A stretch of 64,000 nucleotides of DNA from Cenococcum geophilum 1.58 (GCA_001692895.1 KV748262.1:310550-374549); one strand, 5' to 3'; positions 1 through 12,828 are shown, counted from the first letter of the stretch. Numbers and translations are program-made. The notes: generated by a model from the letters alone, not told the origin.

Positions 1-1177
1 TAAGAGTTTCCGGGAGGTCTACGCCTATTAGGGAGGTTTTTAGTTTAGGGCTTAGGGATTTAATAAGGCTGTTAATTAGTGCAGAGTTATTCTAGCCTAT
101 TTCCTTTGCGTAGCGGTTAAATTCGGAGAAGTATACTAAGAAACTTTTCTTTTCTTAAGTTATTTAGTTTATCTTTCTCTAAGCGGTAGCTTAGCGGTTT
201 AGGTTACTGTATATAGCTTTAAGAAGTGTAACTAGGCTTTATACTAAGTTTAGTTAGAGAGGTTTAATAAGGTTAGCTATATCTTCTCTTAGTTAACTTA
301 GGGCGTAATAGAGTTAGTTAGCTTTAGTTAGGTAGTAGTTAGTATTACCAGTTAGCTTATTCTTAAGCCGGCTTAAAAATAACTAAAGCTCTCATTATTT
401 ACTGGTAAATACTAGAGGGTCTAGTAGTTTCTTAGATCGTTTTGGTGCGGTAGTTGGCTCTATAGGGTAAGTAACTACTACTAATTCGGGGCTTACGTTC
501 CGCGTGTTTATCTTTAAAGATAGCGTTTAGTTTTAGGGCCTTAATATAGGCATTTTAAGGATACGGACTTCTTCTTAAAGTGCTTTAATTAATTGTTGTT
601 ATTATGCTTCTTATTTGGCTTACTATTAAGTTAAAGTAGCTTAGTGCTATATAAGGGCGTTCGTAAAGGACTTCTATATACCTACTAATTGTTCTTAAAG
701 TGCGGCTATAATAGCGTCGGCCGTTACAGGGGCTTTAGAGTTGTTCTGCATTTTTAAAGGGTAGTGTAAGTTTTTAACGCAATATAGTGTCATGGAGTAA
801 GCATAAGCGGTAATAATATATAGCGAAGTAGGTATTATTAAGCTATATATATAAACTGCGTAATAAAGTTAAGACGTTGTGTTAGGAAAGAAGGTAGGAA
901 AACGGGAAGAAAGGGCATATATTGTTGACTTGGTTGCTTAGTTAACACATATATAGGCAGAATAGGGTTTAGGTTATAGTCCTGGCAGAACTTAGCAGAA
1001 TTTAGTAGAACTTGGCAGAATTTGGTAGAACTTAGCAGAATATGGCAGAATGCCGTAGATTGCCGTTAGATTGCCATTAGATTGCCATTAGATTGCTATT
1101 TTATAGTTAGTCTCTAATTACTAAGTCGATGGAAACAGGTGGACGTGTACAAGGTGTTACGGGGGTGTCCTGTAATA
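1..1177 (-). mobile_element. Ty3/gypsy retrotransposon, family B, truncated by window edge
   Basis: This is the 5' end of a Ty3/gypsy element read right to left. Its 5' LTR is at 788-1177 and the start of gag runs leftwards off the window. The assignment rests on direct similarity to the complete copy at 48307-54267: the reverse complement of bases 1-787 follows the interior that begins just after the 5' LTR there, including the stretch near 49390-49440. Reading frames are broken by TAG/TAA stops typical of RIP. The other LTR and the target duplication lie outside the window. At 1178 it abuts copia-like sequence, so it probably inserted into, or next to, that older element. Confidence 0.85.
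788..1177 (-). repeat. 5' LTR of family B, expanded by internal subrepeats
   Basis: On the minus strand it starts TATTACAGGACACC (TGTTACGGGACACC in the intact copy) and ends with the complement of TGTCATGGAG at 788. It is about 390 bp against 359 bp for the LTR pair at 48307 and 53909. The extra length comes from tandem units: GCAGAA-type repeats of about 11 bp at roughly 983-1052, and GATTGCCATTA-type units of 11 bp at roughly 1058-1101. Confidence 0.85.
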
Positions 1178-1881
1178 GGTCTTTACCTATAAAACTAATA
1201 CTAATAGATATCTAATAAGGTTTAAAGCTCGCCTTTACGCATAAGGTAATTTATAAAAGTTAGTTTATAAGAATACCTATACCGCAACTTTAGTAGTAAG
1301 ATTGTTTAAAGCCTTAATAGCTATTATTGTAATATTTAACCTAGACTGCTAGTAGGGCAATGCCGTTAACGCGTTTATAAATAGTGTAATTAATAAGGTT
1401 GTCTATATTAAGTATTTAGATAGATTTATAATTAGAGGTAAGTACCTATTACTTTAATAAGCGCTTTATAGATTATAATAATTACCTCTACTATAGTATA
1501 GTGACTTAACTATAACACTAAAAAAGAAAGGCTTAAAGCTGGTAGCGAAGGAGCCTTGCTTATATTATAATAATTAGCTAATAGTCTTTTTCTACATTAA
1601 TAATATTATAGCTGCCTATAGGAAGAAAGACATACTTAAGCTCTAAACCTTTAAGGAGTATTTTATAAGAAGGTATAAAATAAAGGACCTAAGTAACCTT
1701 ACCTAGTTTCTAAATTTTTAAATTATCCGTAATAATAAAAAAAGGAAGTTGTAGCTTAGCTAGGACTTCTATATTAATAAAATCGCGATAAGCTTTAAAG
1801 TTAAAGATTATTACAAGATATATATATCTATAGGTATTAAGGAATTTAAGCTTAATCTAGAATAAGCTTCTAAGTAGGATA
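1178..1881 (+). pseudogene. Ty1/copia pol remnant (reverse transcriptase part), left piece
   Basis: With RIP stops ignored, the plus strand reads as the RT region of a fungal Ty1/copia polyprotein. Recognisable stretches include YKARL near 1227, PCLYYNN near 1551, the palm region FFYINN where YVDD-type aspartates are expected, and RRYKIKDL near 1665. The reading continues after the inserted element A1 at 11996, so the two pieces form one older element split by a younger one. No open frame survives and no function is expected. The left end is cut by the family B element. Confidence 0.75.
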
Positions 1882-2301
1882 TATTACAGACGCTTTAAGT
1901 ACGATATTATAACTACTTAGAGAGGAGTCGGAAGAAGCTAGTTAGTTAATATAAGCACGGTCCAGGATAGAGCCGGTAGAACCATATAACGAGGAATGGT
2001 AAGCGAGTTATATAATATTATACGCAGTATACGCAGTGTACGAAGGGAATGTACGTATATTACGTATATTATATACATTACGTATAAGAAGGATTTTATA
2101 GGAGTACGGTTATATATTTAAGGACCCTTAGTCCCTACCTAGATAGTTCCTTCCTTATAGTAATTCTTAGAATATAATTAGAGTTAATCTATTAGGCAAC
2201 TACTCTACCAGTTATTATTACGTTGTTAATTTACTTGCAATACCTACACACCTAGCCTATTAATAAGCCCATTATAGTACTTGCTATAAGGTTCCATTAC
2301 A
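1882..2301 (+). repeat. 5' LTR of A1
   Basis: A direct repeat of 11576-11995, equal in length (420 bp). It begins TATTACAGACGC (TGTTACGGATGC in the 3' copy) and ends TTCCATTACA (TTCCGTTACA). The differences I saw are transitions of the RIP type. Confidence 0.92.
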
Positions 2302-2339
2302 TAATCACTACCTAGTTATAGTTTAATAAGTTAAATAAT

Positions 2340-3480
2340 ATGCTATTAAAAGCAGCCACCATAACGCCATTAACAGCAGCAACTACTTTAAGGTTAGGAG
2401 GTAATACTAATATAGCAGATACTAACTTATAACAACCTATAACAGTTAGGCAACTATAAGAGATAGTTAACTAGTTAATAGAGAATAATACGACACTTAA
2501 ATAAAGGATTAATAAGATAGGGGTAGCGAAGGTTAAGTTACCTTTAATTAAGAGATTCTTAGAAGAGAGATTAAAGCTTAAAGGATTCCTAACGCAAATG
2601 CACTTTAGAGTCACGCAGGAAGGAGTAAAACTGCCAATACCTATGGATTGAATAGCATATATAGGGCTATTCCTATTAAGAAGGGCACTTAAATGGTTTA
2701 AACCTTACCTTATAGAAATATAGGCGAATGGAATAATAACTACTAACTAAGATATGCGGTTTATATTCTTAAGTTAGGAGGGATTTACAGAGCGACTTAC
2801 ACAAATATTTAGAGACCTAAAGGTAGTAACTACGGCGAAAAGAAAACTCTAAAACATTATATAATAAACCTTAGTAATTAAGTACATAACGTAGTTCCAA
2901 ACGCTAGCTATATAAGTTAAGTAGAATAATAGGGCGCTTATAGCACAGTATAAACAGGGACTTAAGGCTAAAGTCTAGGATGTAATTATTCTAATAGAAG
3001 ATGCAAATACCCTAAGGGATTTAATAGATTAAGTAATTAAGATTAATAATTAGATCTACCAAAGGGAATAGGTTAAGAGAGGCCAGAACAGAGTTCTATA
3101 GTTGTATAAGGCGTAGAGTACGTAACAACAAAAACTAAGTTAAAAACTATAGTATGGCGCAGAGCTAATGGACCTAAGTAGTACTAAAAAAACCTATAAA
3201 AGATAGAGTAAGAAACTATAGAAACCTAAAGGTTAAGAATCTAGTAATTATAGAACTAAGGAGCGTAGGCTAAACCAAAGATCTTAGCAGCAGAAGACGT
3301 TTAGGTAGACTCTATAGTAAAGTTAGTAGTTTAGAGATAGAGCTTATATAAATTATAGGAAACAAAGTTATTTTACAAGGGATTATAAAGATAGTTAGAG
3401 TTATTATATAATAAAGGGAACCAGACTAGCAAAAGACACACATATAAAAGGATAATAGTATACTACAAAAAATAAAAGAG
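2340..3480 (+). pseudogene. gag remnant of A1
   Basis: An ATG at 2340 opens a stop-ridden frame that reads as a Ty3/gypsy capsid. It contains the ALKWFKPYL stretch near 2688, which corresponds to the conserved ALxWFxP motif of fungal gag. A CCHC zinc-knuckle relic (NYRKQSYFTRDYKD, cysteines changed to tyrosines) lies near 3350-3395. Cys to Tyr and Trp/Gln to stop changes are what CpA to TpA mutation on either strand produces. The stretch from 3480 to 4950 continues the degraded internal region; I cannot name a domain in it, and short ORFs there are chance frames. Confidence 0.7.
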
Positions 3481-4950
3481 TGTTTAATTAAAAGTTTTGC
3501 ATTTTATTATAATAACATATACTAAATTTATAAAGACGCTAAGTACAGTGTAAGCTATTAGCTATAAGAGCCAGAGTTAAAAGGACTTAGAGGAACTAAA
3601 GAGTTAAATAAAGAATAAGATTAACTCTATAAGCTAAATTAAGATATTATAGTAACATACGGATAAAGATTAGTAATAATAACAATAAAGTTAGAGTACT
3701 TATTAATTAATAGCGATAAGGACGAATAAAGAACTAACTAGGGGTATCTAAACCTTAATAACGCAACAGAAGTAGAGACTAAGACCACTATAGAGTAAGG
3801 TTTAGTAACGGGTATTATAACACCGTTAGATACGGCATCCATCACTTTATAAGACAAAAGGAGTAATATTTAAAAAAGATTAAGCAAGCAGATAACTGCT
3901 AGTACTAGCTTACTACTTAATAAAGGCAAAAGGCCAAAGGCTTAAGATTTTTAAGATAAGATAAAAGACAACTAAGATTCTTAAGACGAGATAAGGTATA
4001 CCTAAGGACCTATAATAGACAAAAACCGATAGAGCAGGGCAGTAGCTCAGTTTAAGAATATATAAATAAGCTCGGGACAGAGATTCCCACAGGCACAAAA
4101 TTCTCAAGATAAAATAAGTAAGATTTAAGACTTTTAAGACAAAATAAGAACACTATAGACGCCTAGTTAAACTAAGGCGGGAGCTAAGCTTAAGTTAAAA
4201 GCAAGCTTAGGATTAAAGAATCTAAGGGACTAGAAATTTGGAGTATAAATTAGGACACCTATAAACAAAAGGCAAGGAGCTTCTTTATAGATTAGAGAAT
4301 CTATAATATAAATAGTAGTTAGATTAGGAGACAGATATATAAACCTAGAAGACTTACTAGGGAAATATAGTGTTTAGCCTAAAGATCAAAAGTTTAATAC
4401 TAGGATTAAGAAGCAAGAAGACTTTAAGAATCCACTTATAAGACGCGAAAGGAAAGAAACCATAAAGGAATTTAGAGTAAGAATTACCTTATAGCAAGAG
4501 CAGAAACTAGATAAGAGATCTAGTATACTAGGTCGTATAAGGGACAGAGCGCCAGTATAAAAAATCACTAATAGGCTAAGAGCAGGCATACTAAGAGCTA
4601 AGTGGCTTATTAAACTAGAATAAGAAGAGGATCTAGGGATTCTAACTAGGTTTAAGGAATAACACATAAAAGGCTATTACGATGTAGTAATAAGGAGATA
4701 CTTTCTTACGGATAAGCCGTATATACTTAAAGAGCTATACTAAAGTGGTATAGATAACAACATAATAATAAGTAGAAAGATTTCTATATATAGTTAGACA
4801 AGAAAGTTGTCCAAGACCACCCAATTATAGAAAAGGCTATAACTTATATTAAAGGAGCCTTAATTATAATATTAAAGGATCTAAAGGAGTAATTAGAGGA
4901 CTAGAGAAGCGAAAGGCGAATCTTAGTACCCGCGAATAAAGTCATAACGC

Positions 4951-7032
4951 GGACCTTCACCGCACATGCAACCTTACCAAAAGGTAGCGCCACACTCTAA
5001 AACTTACGCACACCCATCTTACCATCAAAAACAATTGATTTTCCAACTTTCAAGACCTAATTCCTACCGCCTAGCGAGCTAGAGGTGGATTTATTTGTCA
5101 TTTTACCCCCTTATCCCAACAGAAAATTTTCTCTAGGGGTGGTCCTAGCTTATAAGCGAGGCACGGACAGGAACACTAAAACCACTACTACTACCACCAA
5201 TACTAATACTAATAGGGGCTAGTCTTTCTACTCCCTTTTAGCCTAATCTCCCCAGAAATCTTCTAGTAGGATTAGTAAGGAGAAAGGTATAAGGGTAGAA
5301 AAAAAAACTAGGAAACCCCCCTATAAGATGCCAAAGTCTAATAGGCATAAAAAAAAACCTCCTATAGAAATAAGTGATAATGAGTCTACGACTACATTCA
5401 CTTTTTCTGCCCCTTCTCCTTCTCCTGGCCTATTTGGGACAGGAGAAAAAAAAGAACATCCTTAGTCTTCTACTAAAAAAGAAAACCAAAAACCTGCAAA
5501 AAAGACAATAAAATTAATGACTTTTACGGCTGGTATACCTAGTATATCTTTCCCTCCCCTTTCTCCTAAACAACACCTATAAAAGGCCTTAGAAAGCCTA
5601 ATACAGGCCTATAAAGGGCTAGAAGAAGAAGAAAAGAAGAAGAAAAAGAACAAGTTAAACAGCTAGAGGACTATACACGGAGTATTCTAGTAGGAGAAAA
5701 TCCCTTTATAAAAGGAAAAGAAAAGGCAAAAGATATCCTACAAGGATTAGTCGAAGAAGTAAGAGCTCTCCGTAAGGAGGTAGCTCCCTACTAAGGAAAC
5801 CTACGCAGAGAGACTAAAGAAGAACCTCCTTCCTCCATCCCCCTGCCCTCCTTACCAACACCATCTCCTACCCCTTCTACTTCTACTAGAAGTAAGAAAA
5901 AGCAGGCTACAAGAAAGGAAGCTAGTCCTTATTCAGGACCAAAAAGGACCACTTCTAGATACCTTCTCTATACGAAACAAAGTCAATTAACTATTTGGCA
6001 TCAAAACTGCAAGTAGAAAAACCTATTTTAGCATCTATAGCTAGAACTAAAGGAAACAAAATATTCTTCTTACAACTACGGAAGAGTATAATGCGGATTT
6101 CCTAGTTAAATACAAGAAAAATCTGGCATAATTGCTTTACTTTTCAAAGAGGAACAAAAACTAGAACCATAGGTTCAAATTATAGCCCATGGGTTCCTTA
6201 CCCTACCTTTCCTAGGAGAAGGAGGCTCTAAGCTTCTAAAGAAGAAATTGGAGACCTTTAATCCTATAAGGATACAAGACTACCTAGATGGATCTCATTA
6301 GTGTAAAAAGACACGATCCACAGACCAGATTCGGCTCTATAGTTTTACTATAGAAAACGAAGAAAAAAGACAGAAATCCTTAAGCAAAAAGAGATATCAA
6401 TTGCAGGTACAGCTACTAAGGTAGTAAATACCTCAAAGTCTCTCCTACTACGCAGTATACGAGCTACCAAAAATTTGGCCATATAGGAGACAGGTGCTCT
6501 ACTAGGGCCTGTAGAATACTATGCGGCTGTACATTTGTTAAAAAACCATTCCTGTTCTACCTGTAATAATAACAGGCAAACCTTTGCCAGCATACCACCC
6601 CCTCTTTGCATTAATTGTAAAGGAAAAACACTTTGCTAATAGTAAAGACTGCAAGACTCTTAAAGCTACTTAAACTAGTACGCGAAGAAGATTCTATGGA
6701 AGAATAAAAACAGATAGGATTCTAGAAGAAGGCAACTCCTACTAGGCTCTTAAAATGATATTAGAGAGCAAAAGGACAGAAATAAATTGCAAAAGGATAG
6801 GGACAGGGGTTAGGATTCTTATAGTTTTTTTTACCATTTTCCTCATTCCATAGTAGTTGTAGTATCTTAGTATTTTACTAGGAAAACTATAAACTCCTAA
6901 TTAGGGGTTTATAAACTACTAGGACATAGCTACTAGTACATATTAAGCTGCCTAGAAAGGATTTATGTATATAGAACTATAGCGCCATAGCCTACGTAGT
7001 ATAATACAATGGAAAAAAAAAAAAAAAAAAAA
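4951..7032 (+). mobile_element. Non-LTR (LINE-type) retroelement, poly(A)-tailed, inside A1
   Basis: It is flanked by a 13-bp target duplication, AAAGTCATAACGC, at 4938-4950 and 7033-7045, and ends in a run of about 20 A residues. Removing it restores continuous A1 sequence, and the same site is empty in the family A copies at about 56590-56602 and 46347-46360. The interior looks like LINE ORF1: a Ser/Pro/Lys-rich N-terminal part, a Glu/Lys-rich run near 5620-5660, and a zinc-knuckle-like Cys cluster with CINCKGK near 6608. I see no reverse transcriptase or endonuclease, so it is truncated, internally deleted or non-autonomous. Its first 150 bases keep many CpA dinucleotides, suggesting less RIP than its host. 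Confidence 0.88.
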
Positions 7033-7559
7033 AAAGTCATAACGCTTAGATTAATATAAGAAAGGTTTAAACTTAAAAACAAAGACGAGCTAAGAGTTAA
7101 CCTAAAACACTAAGCATATTATATACTATCGTAGATAGCATACGTAGATAATGCGTGCAATATATATAGAGCACCTAAGGATAAAAACTAGAAGTATCTA
7201 ATAAGGATATATTGGATAACGGATAAGGCAAAATATTAAAACGCTAAATATATACATAGTTGGCACCCAGTAGAAGTTTAAAAATAAGGGGACTTAATAC
7301 TTTAGCTAGGAAGATTCCTTACAGAAAAATACCTAAATAGACGACAATAGTGGGAATATCTAAAGAATACCTGTTTATAGTATATTAAAGACAAAAAGCA
7401 AACTAAGTATTAGCCTAAGTTGGACCAAGTATAAACAGGATTAAGCAGCTAATAGTTAGGAAAAGTAGAGGCCTATAAAACCAGAGGGAACTAATAATAG
7501 AGCCTTAAACCCTTAAAGGAATTCAAGGTTAACACCTAAATTTATAAGTTAAGTAGCAA

Positions 7560-10500
7560 GATTAACAGTTTAAGGCATTAATAGATAGTGGAGCAATAAG
7601 GAACTATATCTTACTAGCAGCAGTTAAAAGAATAGGATTACCACATAGGAAAAAGGAATATCCTTACCTATTAGTAACAATTTTAGAAGATCCGATAGCC
7701 TACAGAGGAGGCATTATTAATCTTAAAATAGGACCTATTTAGTTAACCATTAAAGAAAGATAAGTTAAGATGTCTTTCGACATATTACCATTAGGAAATA
7801 ATAAGGCAGTATTAAAAATACCTTAGTTACAGGAATACAATCTAAAGATCGATTAGATTATAGGTTAGGTTAATATTAAGGATATTTAACGCCATAAGAT
7901 GCGACAATAAGCTAAGTTAGTATAGTACTAAGTAGAGGCAACCTATAAGGAAATAGAAAAAGGACTAAGCTATATACTAAAGAGATACTATAAATATAGT
8001 AAGAAATTATAGTCACCAGAAAGTAAAAAGCTATTAGAGTATACAGTATAAGACTATAAGATAGAATTAGAACTAAAAATAAGTTTAAGATTCTTTCCAA
8101 TTTATAAGCTTACTAAAGAAGAAGGTAGAGCATTAAAAGAGTTTATCCAGAAAAACTTATAAAAGGGATACATTAGACTATTATAGTTATTAGCGGGTTA
8201 TCTAGTACTATTCGTACTAAAGAAAAATGGCAAACTAAGGCTGTGTATTAACTATAGACAGTTAAATAGCATTACTAGGAAGGATAGGTATCCTTTACCC
8301 TTAATTAGCGAAATCTAAGACAGGATCGGCAATGTATAAATCTTTATAAAGATAGATCTAAGATAGGTATACTATTAAATTAAAATTAAGGAAGGCGACG
8401 AATGGAAGGCAGCCTTTAGGTTAAAGGAAGGACTATATAAGCCATTAGTTATGCAATTTAGGCTTATAAATATACTAGTAACGTTCCAAAAGCGAATTAA
8501 TAATGTATTAGGAGAACACCTTAATGAATTTATTATAGTATATCTTAATAATATTATTATCTACTTAATAACTAAGGGAGAACACGGAGAACACATTAAA
8601 TAGGTTTTAAAGAGACTATAAGAAGAACAGATGCTAGTAGTAATTAAGAAATACGAGTTCTTTATAAGGAAGACTAATTTTATTAAATTCATTATTAAAT
8701 TAGGCCAACTTAGCATAGATCTAAAAAAGATTAAGGCTATAGTAAATTAGCAAGAACTAGAGAACGTTACGTAGTTAAGATCGTTTCTAGGGTTTTATAA
8801 TTACTATAGAAGGTTTATAGCGTAATGGTTAAAAGACACTAAGCTATTTACGCAATTAATAAAGAAAGAAGAACTATAGATATAGGGAAAGGAACAATAA
8901 GAACTATTTAAGGAAGTTAAAAGGTTGTTTACCTAGAAGCCAGTTCTTAAAATCTATTAACTAGGACTAGAGACAGTTATAGAGACAAATGCATTAGACT
9001 TTACACTAGGGGTATACTTTATATAAAAGCATCCAGATAGATGGCACCTAGTGGCATACTATAGTTAGAAGATAACACTACTAAAACTAAACTATAACAT
9101 CTATAATAAGGAGTTGTTAGGTATAGTTATAGCACTAAAAAAATAGAGAGCATTCTTATAAGGTATAAAAGAACTATTTATAGTTAAAACGGATTATAAG
9201 AACCTAATAGAATTCTTAATAATAAAGGAACTTAACCAAAGATAGGTTAAATAGGTAGAGATGCTTATAGAATACCATTTTAAGATTTAGTATACTAAGG
9301 GCACAGACAATACGCGAGCTAATGCGTTAAGTTAAAAGGCTAAACTATAAAATAATAAAAAGCTATTAGGGGCTTTACTGCGAAAAGATATAGACGGACT
9401 AATTAGATACAACTATCTAAAAATTATAATAACTTAGGAGAGTAAATTAGAAAAAGTTTACTAGATACTAGAAAGCTTTTAGGTATAAAGAATTCTAAAA
9501 GCATAGCTAGAAGATCTATAGTTAGATATATACAAAAACCAAGAAGTAAAGTATATCCTAAGAAGTATAGCAGAGCACTTTATAGAAGATTTCTATAAGG
9601 GACTAACTTAAGGATACAACAGAGCTATAGGCTTAGTGTTAAGACTCTAAGAGGAGTATATTATTAACGGAATCTAGAAAATAGCTAGAAAGGTTACTAG
9701 AGAGTATTTAGATTACTAAAAGAATAAACTAATAAGGTATAAGCTATATAAAAGGCTATAACCTATTAAAATACTAGAGAGACTATAGGAGGTTATATTA
9801 TAGGACTTTATTATTAAGTTACTAAAATTAAGAGACCCTATTACTGGACAAGATTACGATATAATCTTAGTAATAGTAGACAAGCTTACAAAGTGGGGAT
9901 ACTTTATAGCGTATATAGAAGAAATCTTAGCGGAAGATATCGCTAGAATCTATATTAAAGAAGTATTTATAAGATATAGAGCACTAAGTAAAATTATATT
10001 AGATAGAGATCTAAGATTTATAGTAGCATTTTAGGAGGTATTCTTAGCGGAGTAAGGAGTTAGAGCAGTAACTTCTACCGCATATTATCCACAGACAGAC
10101 GGTTAAATAGAGAAACTAAATTAGACACTAGAGCAGTATCTAAGGCACTATATTAATTATGTATAGAATAATTAGGTATCGCTATTACCAGTTATATAGT
10201 TTATATACAATATAACACTATAAGAAGGAATAGGTACGTCACTATTTAAGGCGAATTACGGATATAAGCCAAAAACATCGTTATTACTACGTTAAGCGAA
10301 GAAAATAAGTAGCACAGCTAAGTAAAGAATAGAGACTTTAATAAATCTTTATATAAACCTTATAGAAACAGCTAAGGTAGTATAGTAAAGAATAAAAAAA
10401 TACTATAATGCTAGGAGATCTAAGGGACCAGATTTTAAGAAGGGAGATAAAGTATAGCTACTATATAAAATTTTTAAAAGTTAACGACTAAGTAAGAAGT

Positions 10501-10830
10501 TGGACTATATTAGACTAGGACCTTTTAAAATTAGTTAAAGGATTTTACCGGTTATATTTAAGTTAAATCTACCAGCCAAAATAAAGATCTATCCTATACA
10601 GCATATCGCGATGCTAGAGCCAGTATATGGAAATATTAAGCCACTAGTCTACGAAGCAGATATATATAGAGGGTAAGAAGAAGACAAATAGTAAATTTTA
10701 AAGATTATTAGTTATAAGAATATAGACAATAAAATATAGTATAAAGTAAAGTGGATAGGCTATACTAAGACTACCTAGGAGCTACTAGAGAATTTAAAGA
10801 ACGCTATAGAAAAGGTATAGGAGTATTAAA
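7560..10830 (+). pseudogene. pol remnant of A1: protease, RT, RNase H, integrase, chromodomain
   Basis: Domains are readable in one direction despite RIP stops. The protease has LIDSGA near 7576, with catalytic D-S-G intact. RT spans about 8100-8900: CINYRQLN near 8240, and VYLNNII near 8540, where the catalytic YxDD has become YLNN. RNase H runs about 8980-9370. Integrase spans about 9580-10420, with ILVIVDKLTKWG near 9865 and AYYPQTDG near 10081. The chromodomain core YKVKWIGYTKTTWELLENL lies at about 10740-10797. Known chromodomains of such elements bind methylated histone H3 and steer integration to heterochromatin; here the gene is dead. From 10830 to 11575 nothing recognisable remains. 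Confidence 0.88.
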
Positions 10831-11575
10831 AGAAAATAGGTTAGGCAATATTAATAAAGAGGGATTACTAAAAAATAAGTTACCTAAGGGGGATTTAGGA
10901 AGAGCGACTGCCAAACTATTTAGAGTTATTTCCTTTACTATAGAAAGAGAGCCAGTTCTTTTATTACCTAGTTCCTATAGACCTTATTCTATAAGTTTCT
11001 ACTCCTTAAAACAGACCTTTTTACGCACCTTCTTAAGACAAAGAAGATAGGTAGATACCGCGATATAAGCATCTAAGGCCTTTTATTCCGCATTATAAGA
11101 ACGCTTAAGCTTAGCAAGAGTATACAATAGTTTACTATTAAGCTTCGCAGTAGCAGATTAAACACAAGACCCTATAATAAATTACTTAGGGAACTTAATA
11201 ACTATTAAGAGTAATAGGACGCGTATACTTAGCGTTAAAGATAAAGTAAACGTTATAGGATAAGCGAATATTCGCTTTAGTGCACTCTAAACATAAAAAG
11301 GGTTGCTAGGAAAAAGGACTTGCCAACGTAATATAAACTAACCCCTCTTTTATATAACGAGAATACGGAGACGGTATTATTTTACTAAGCAATAGTATAC
11401 TAGCAACGGTGTAAGCATAATACTATACTTATAAAGAAGAAGGAGGTTTAAAAACCTTAGGAGATATAATAAGCAATAATATTAACCAAATTAATTAGAC
11501 GGACATTACACCTCTAGTAAATAACTTAGAGATATTTAGAATCTTTAAGGACAAAGATAAAGAGAAGGGAGATAG

Positions 11576-11995
11576 TGTTACGGATGCTTTAAGTACAATA
11601 TTACGACTACTTGGAGAGGAGTTGGAAAAAGCTAATTAGTTAATATAAGCACGGTCTAAAATAGAGCCGGTAGAACCATGTAATGAGGAATAGTAAGCAA
11701 GTTATATAATATTATACGCAGTGTACATAGTGTATAAAGGGAACGTATGTACATTATATATATTACGTACATTATATATAAAAAGGATTTTATAGAAGTA
11801 CGGTTGTGTATTTAAGGACCTTTAGTCCCTACCTAGATAGTTCCTTCCTTGTAGTAATTCTTAGAATACAATTAGAGTTAATCTATTAGGCAACCACTCC
11901 ACTAGTTATTATTACGTTGTTGACTTACTTGCAATACCTACACACCTAGCCTATTAACGAGCCTATCGTAGTACTTGCTATAAGGTTCCGTTACA
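11576..11995 (+). repeat. 3' LTR of A1
   Basis: 420-bp direct repeat of 1882-2301, starting TGTTACGGATGC and ending TTCCGTTACA. It retains more CpG/TpG positions than the 5' LTR. It is followed by target duplication GGATA at 11996-12000. Confidence 0.92.
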
Positions 11996-12710
11996 GGATA
12001 TCTATATCTATTAAAGGAAGGTCGGGTTTATGCTCTATATAGCTAATATTACTTATTTAAATATAGCGAGAACCATAAGTAACCTATTAAAATTCTCTTA
12101 AAATCTATTACTAATTTATAACGCAGCTACTATAAGGGTAATTGCCTACCTTTATTAAACTAAGACTTTTATAATTAAGTACTTAAAGGGGAATATAATG
12201 AACTATATCTTTATAAGGGCAAGTAATGCGTTATTTAGAGATAATCTAGTTAATAGGAAGAGTATAGAAGGCTATATATTTACCTTATTTGGAGGACTAA
12301 TTAACTGGCAATTAATTAAGCAAAAATTAGTAATAAAATTAAGTATAGAAGTAGAGCTTTTAGCCCTATTGCCTGCGGCTACCAAGTTAATTTAGTGGCA
12401 GCATTTCTTTAAAGAAGTTATATTTAATATTAATAAGAAGTAGGTAATCTACTGCAATAATATATAGATAATTTAACTTCTTACTAAAAGCGATGCTAAG
12501 CTTAACACTAAGCTTTAATACGTTAATATCTATTACTACTGGCTCTGCTAGGAAGTTTGTAAAGAAAGGATTAATATTAAATAGGTCTCTACTGCGGATA
12601 TAACAGTAGACGGCTTAATGAAAGCTCTGCCTTGTTAAAAGCACGAGACGTTTGTTTAGCAATTAAACCTTATTAATATTAAGGATCTGATTAAATTTGA
12701 TTTGAATGAT
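11996..12710 (+). pseudogene. Ty1/copia pol remnant (RNase H part), right piece
   Basis: This continues the copia polyprotein interrupted by A1. YIANITYLNIART near 12036 corresponds to the conserved connection after RT. The short open stretch 12198-12395 carries SIEGYIFTLFGGLINWQ, the typical copia RNase H segment (STxGYxFxLxGGxxxW). The C-terminal end of the polyprotein is near 12680. RIP-type stops are frequent up to about 12710, where base composition changes sharply. The 65-aa open frame is only a fragment of this domain and not a gene. Confidence 0.8.
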
Positions 12711-12828
12711 ATTTAGGCAGGGTAACTATGTGGAGGATTTCCCTTGACTTAACACCAAATTAGTATCATGATTTTTTTTAGTATTTCTACAGCAGCCCAG
12801 AAGGCTCTATGCAGCTGGGGGGGGGGTG

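Larger units (their letters stand above)
1882..11995 (+). mobile_element. Complete Ty3/gypsy chromovirus-type retrotransposon, copy A1
   Basis: The element is bounded by two 420-bp LTRs (1882-2301 and 11576-11995) and by a 5-bp target duplication, GGATA, at 1877-1881 and 11996-12000. Inside, in order, are gag (from 2340), a protease with DSG near 7578, RT, RNase H, integrase and a chromodomain (about 10740-10810). That order (integrase after RNase H) and the chromodomain place it among fungal Ty3/gypsy chromoviruses. A 2.1-kb poly(A)-tailed insertion occupies 4951-7032, so the original element was about 8 kb. RIP has put stops throughout. Partial sister copies lie at 34636-46478 and 55735-59440, both reversed. 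Confidence 0.93.

Noticed and set aside
3913-4667. Hydrophobic minus-strand frames that look like small membrane proteins
   Set aside because: They are complements of RIP-mutated gag-pol sequence of A1; hydrophobicity follows from TA-rich codons.
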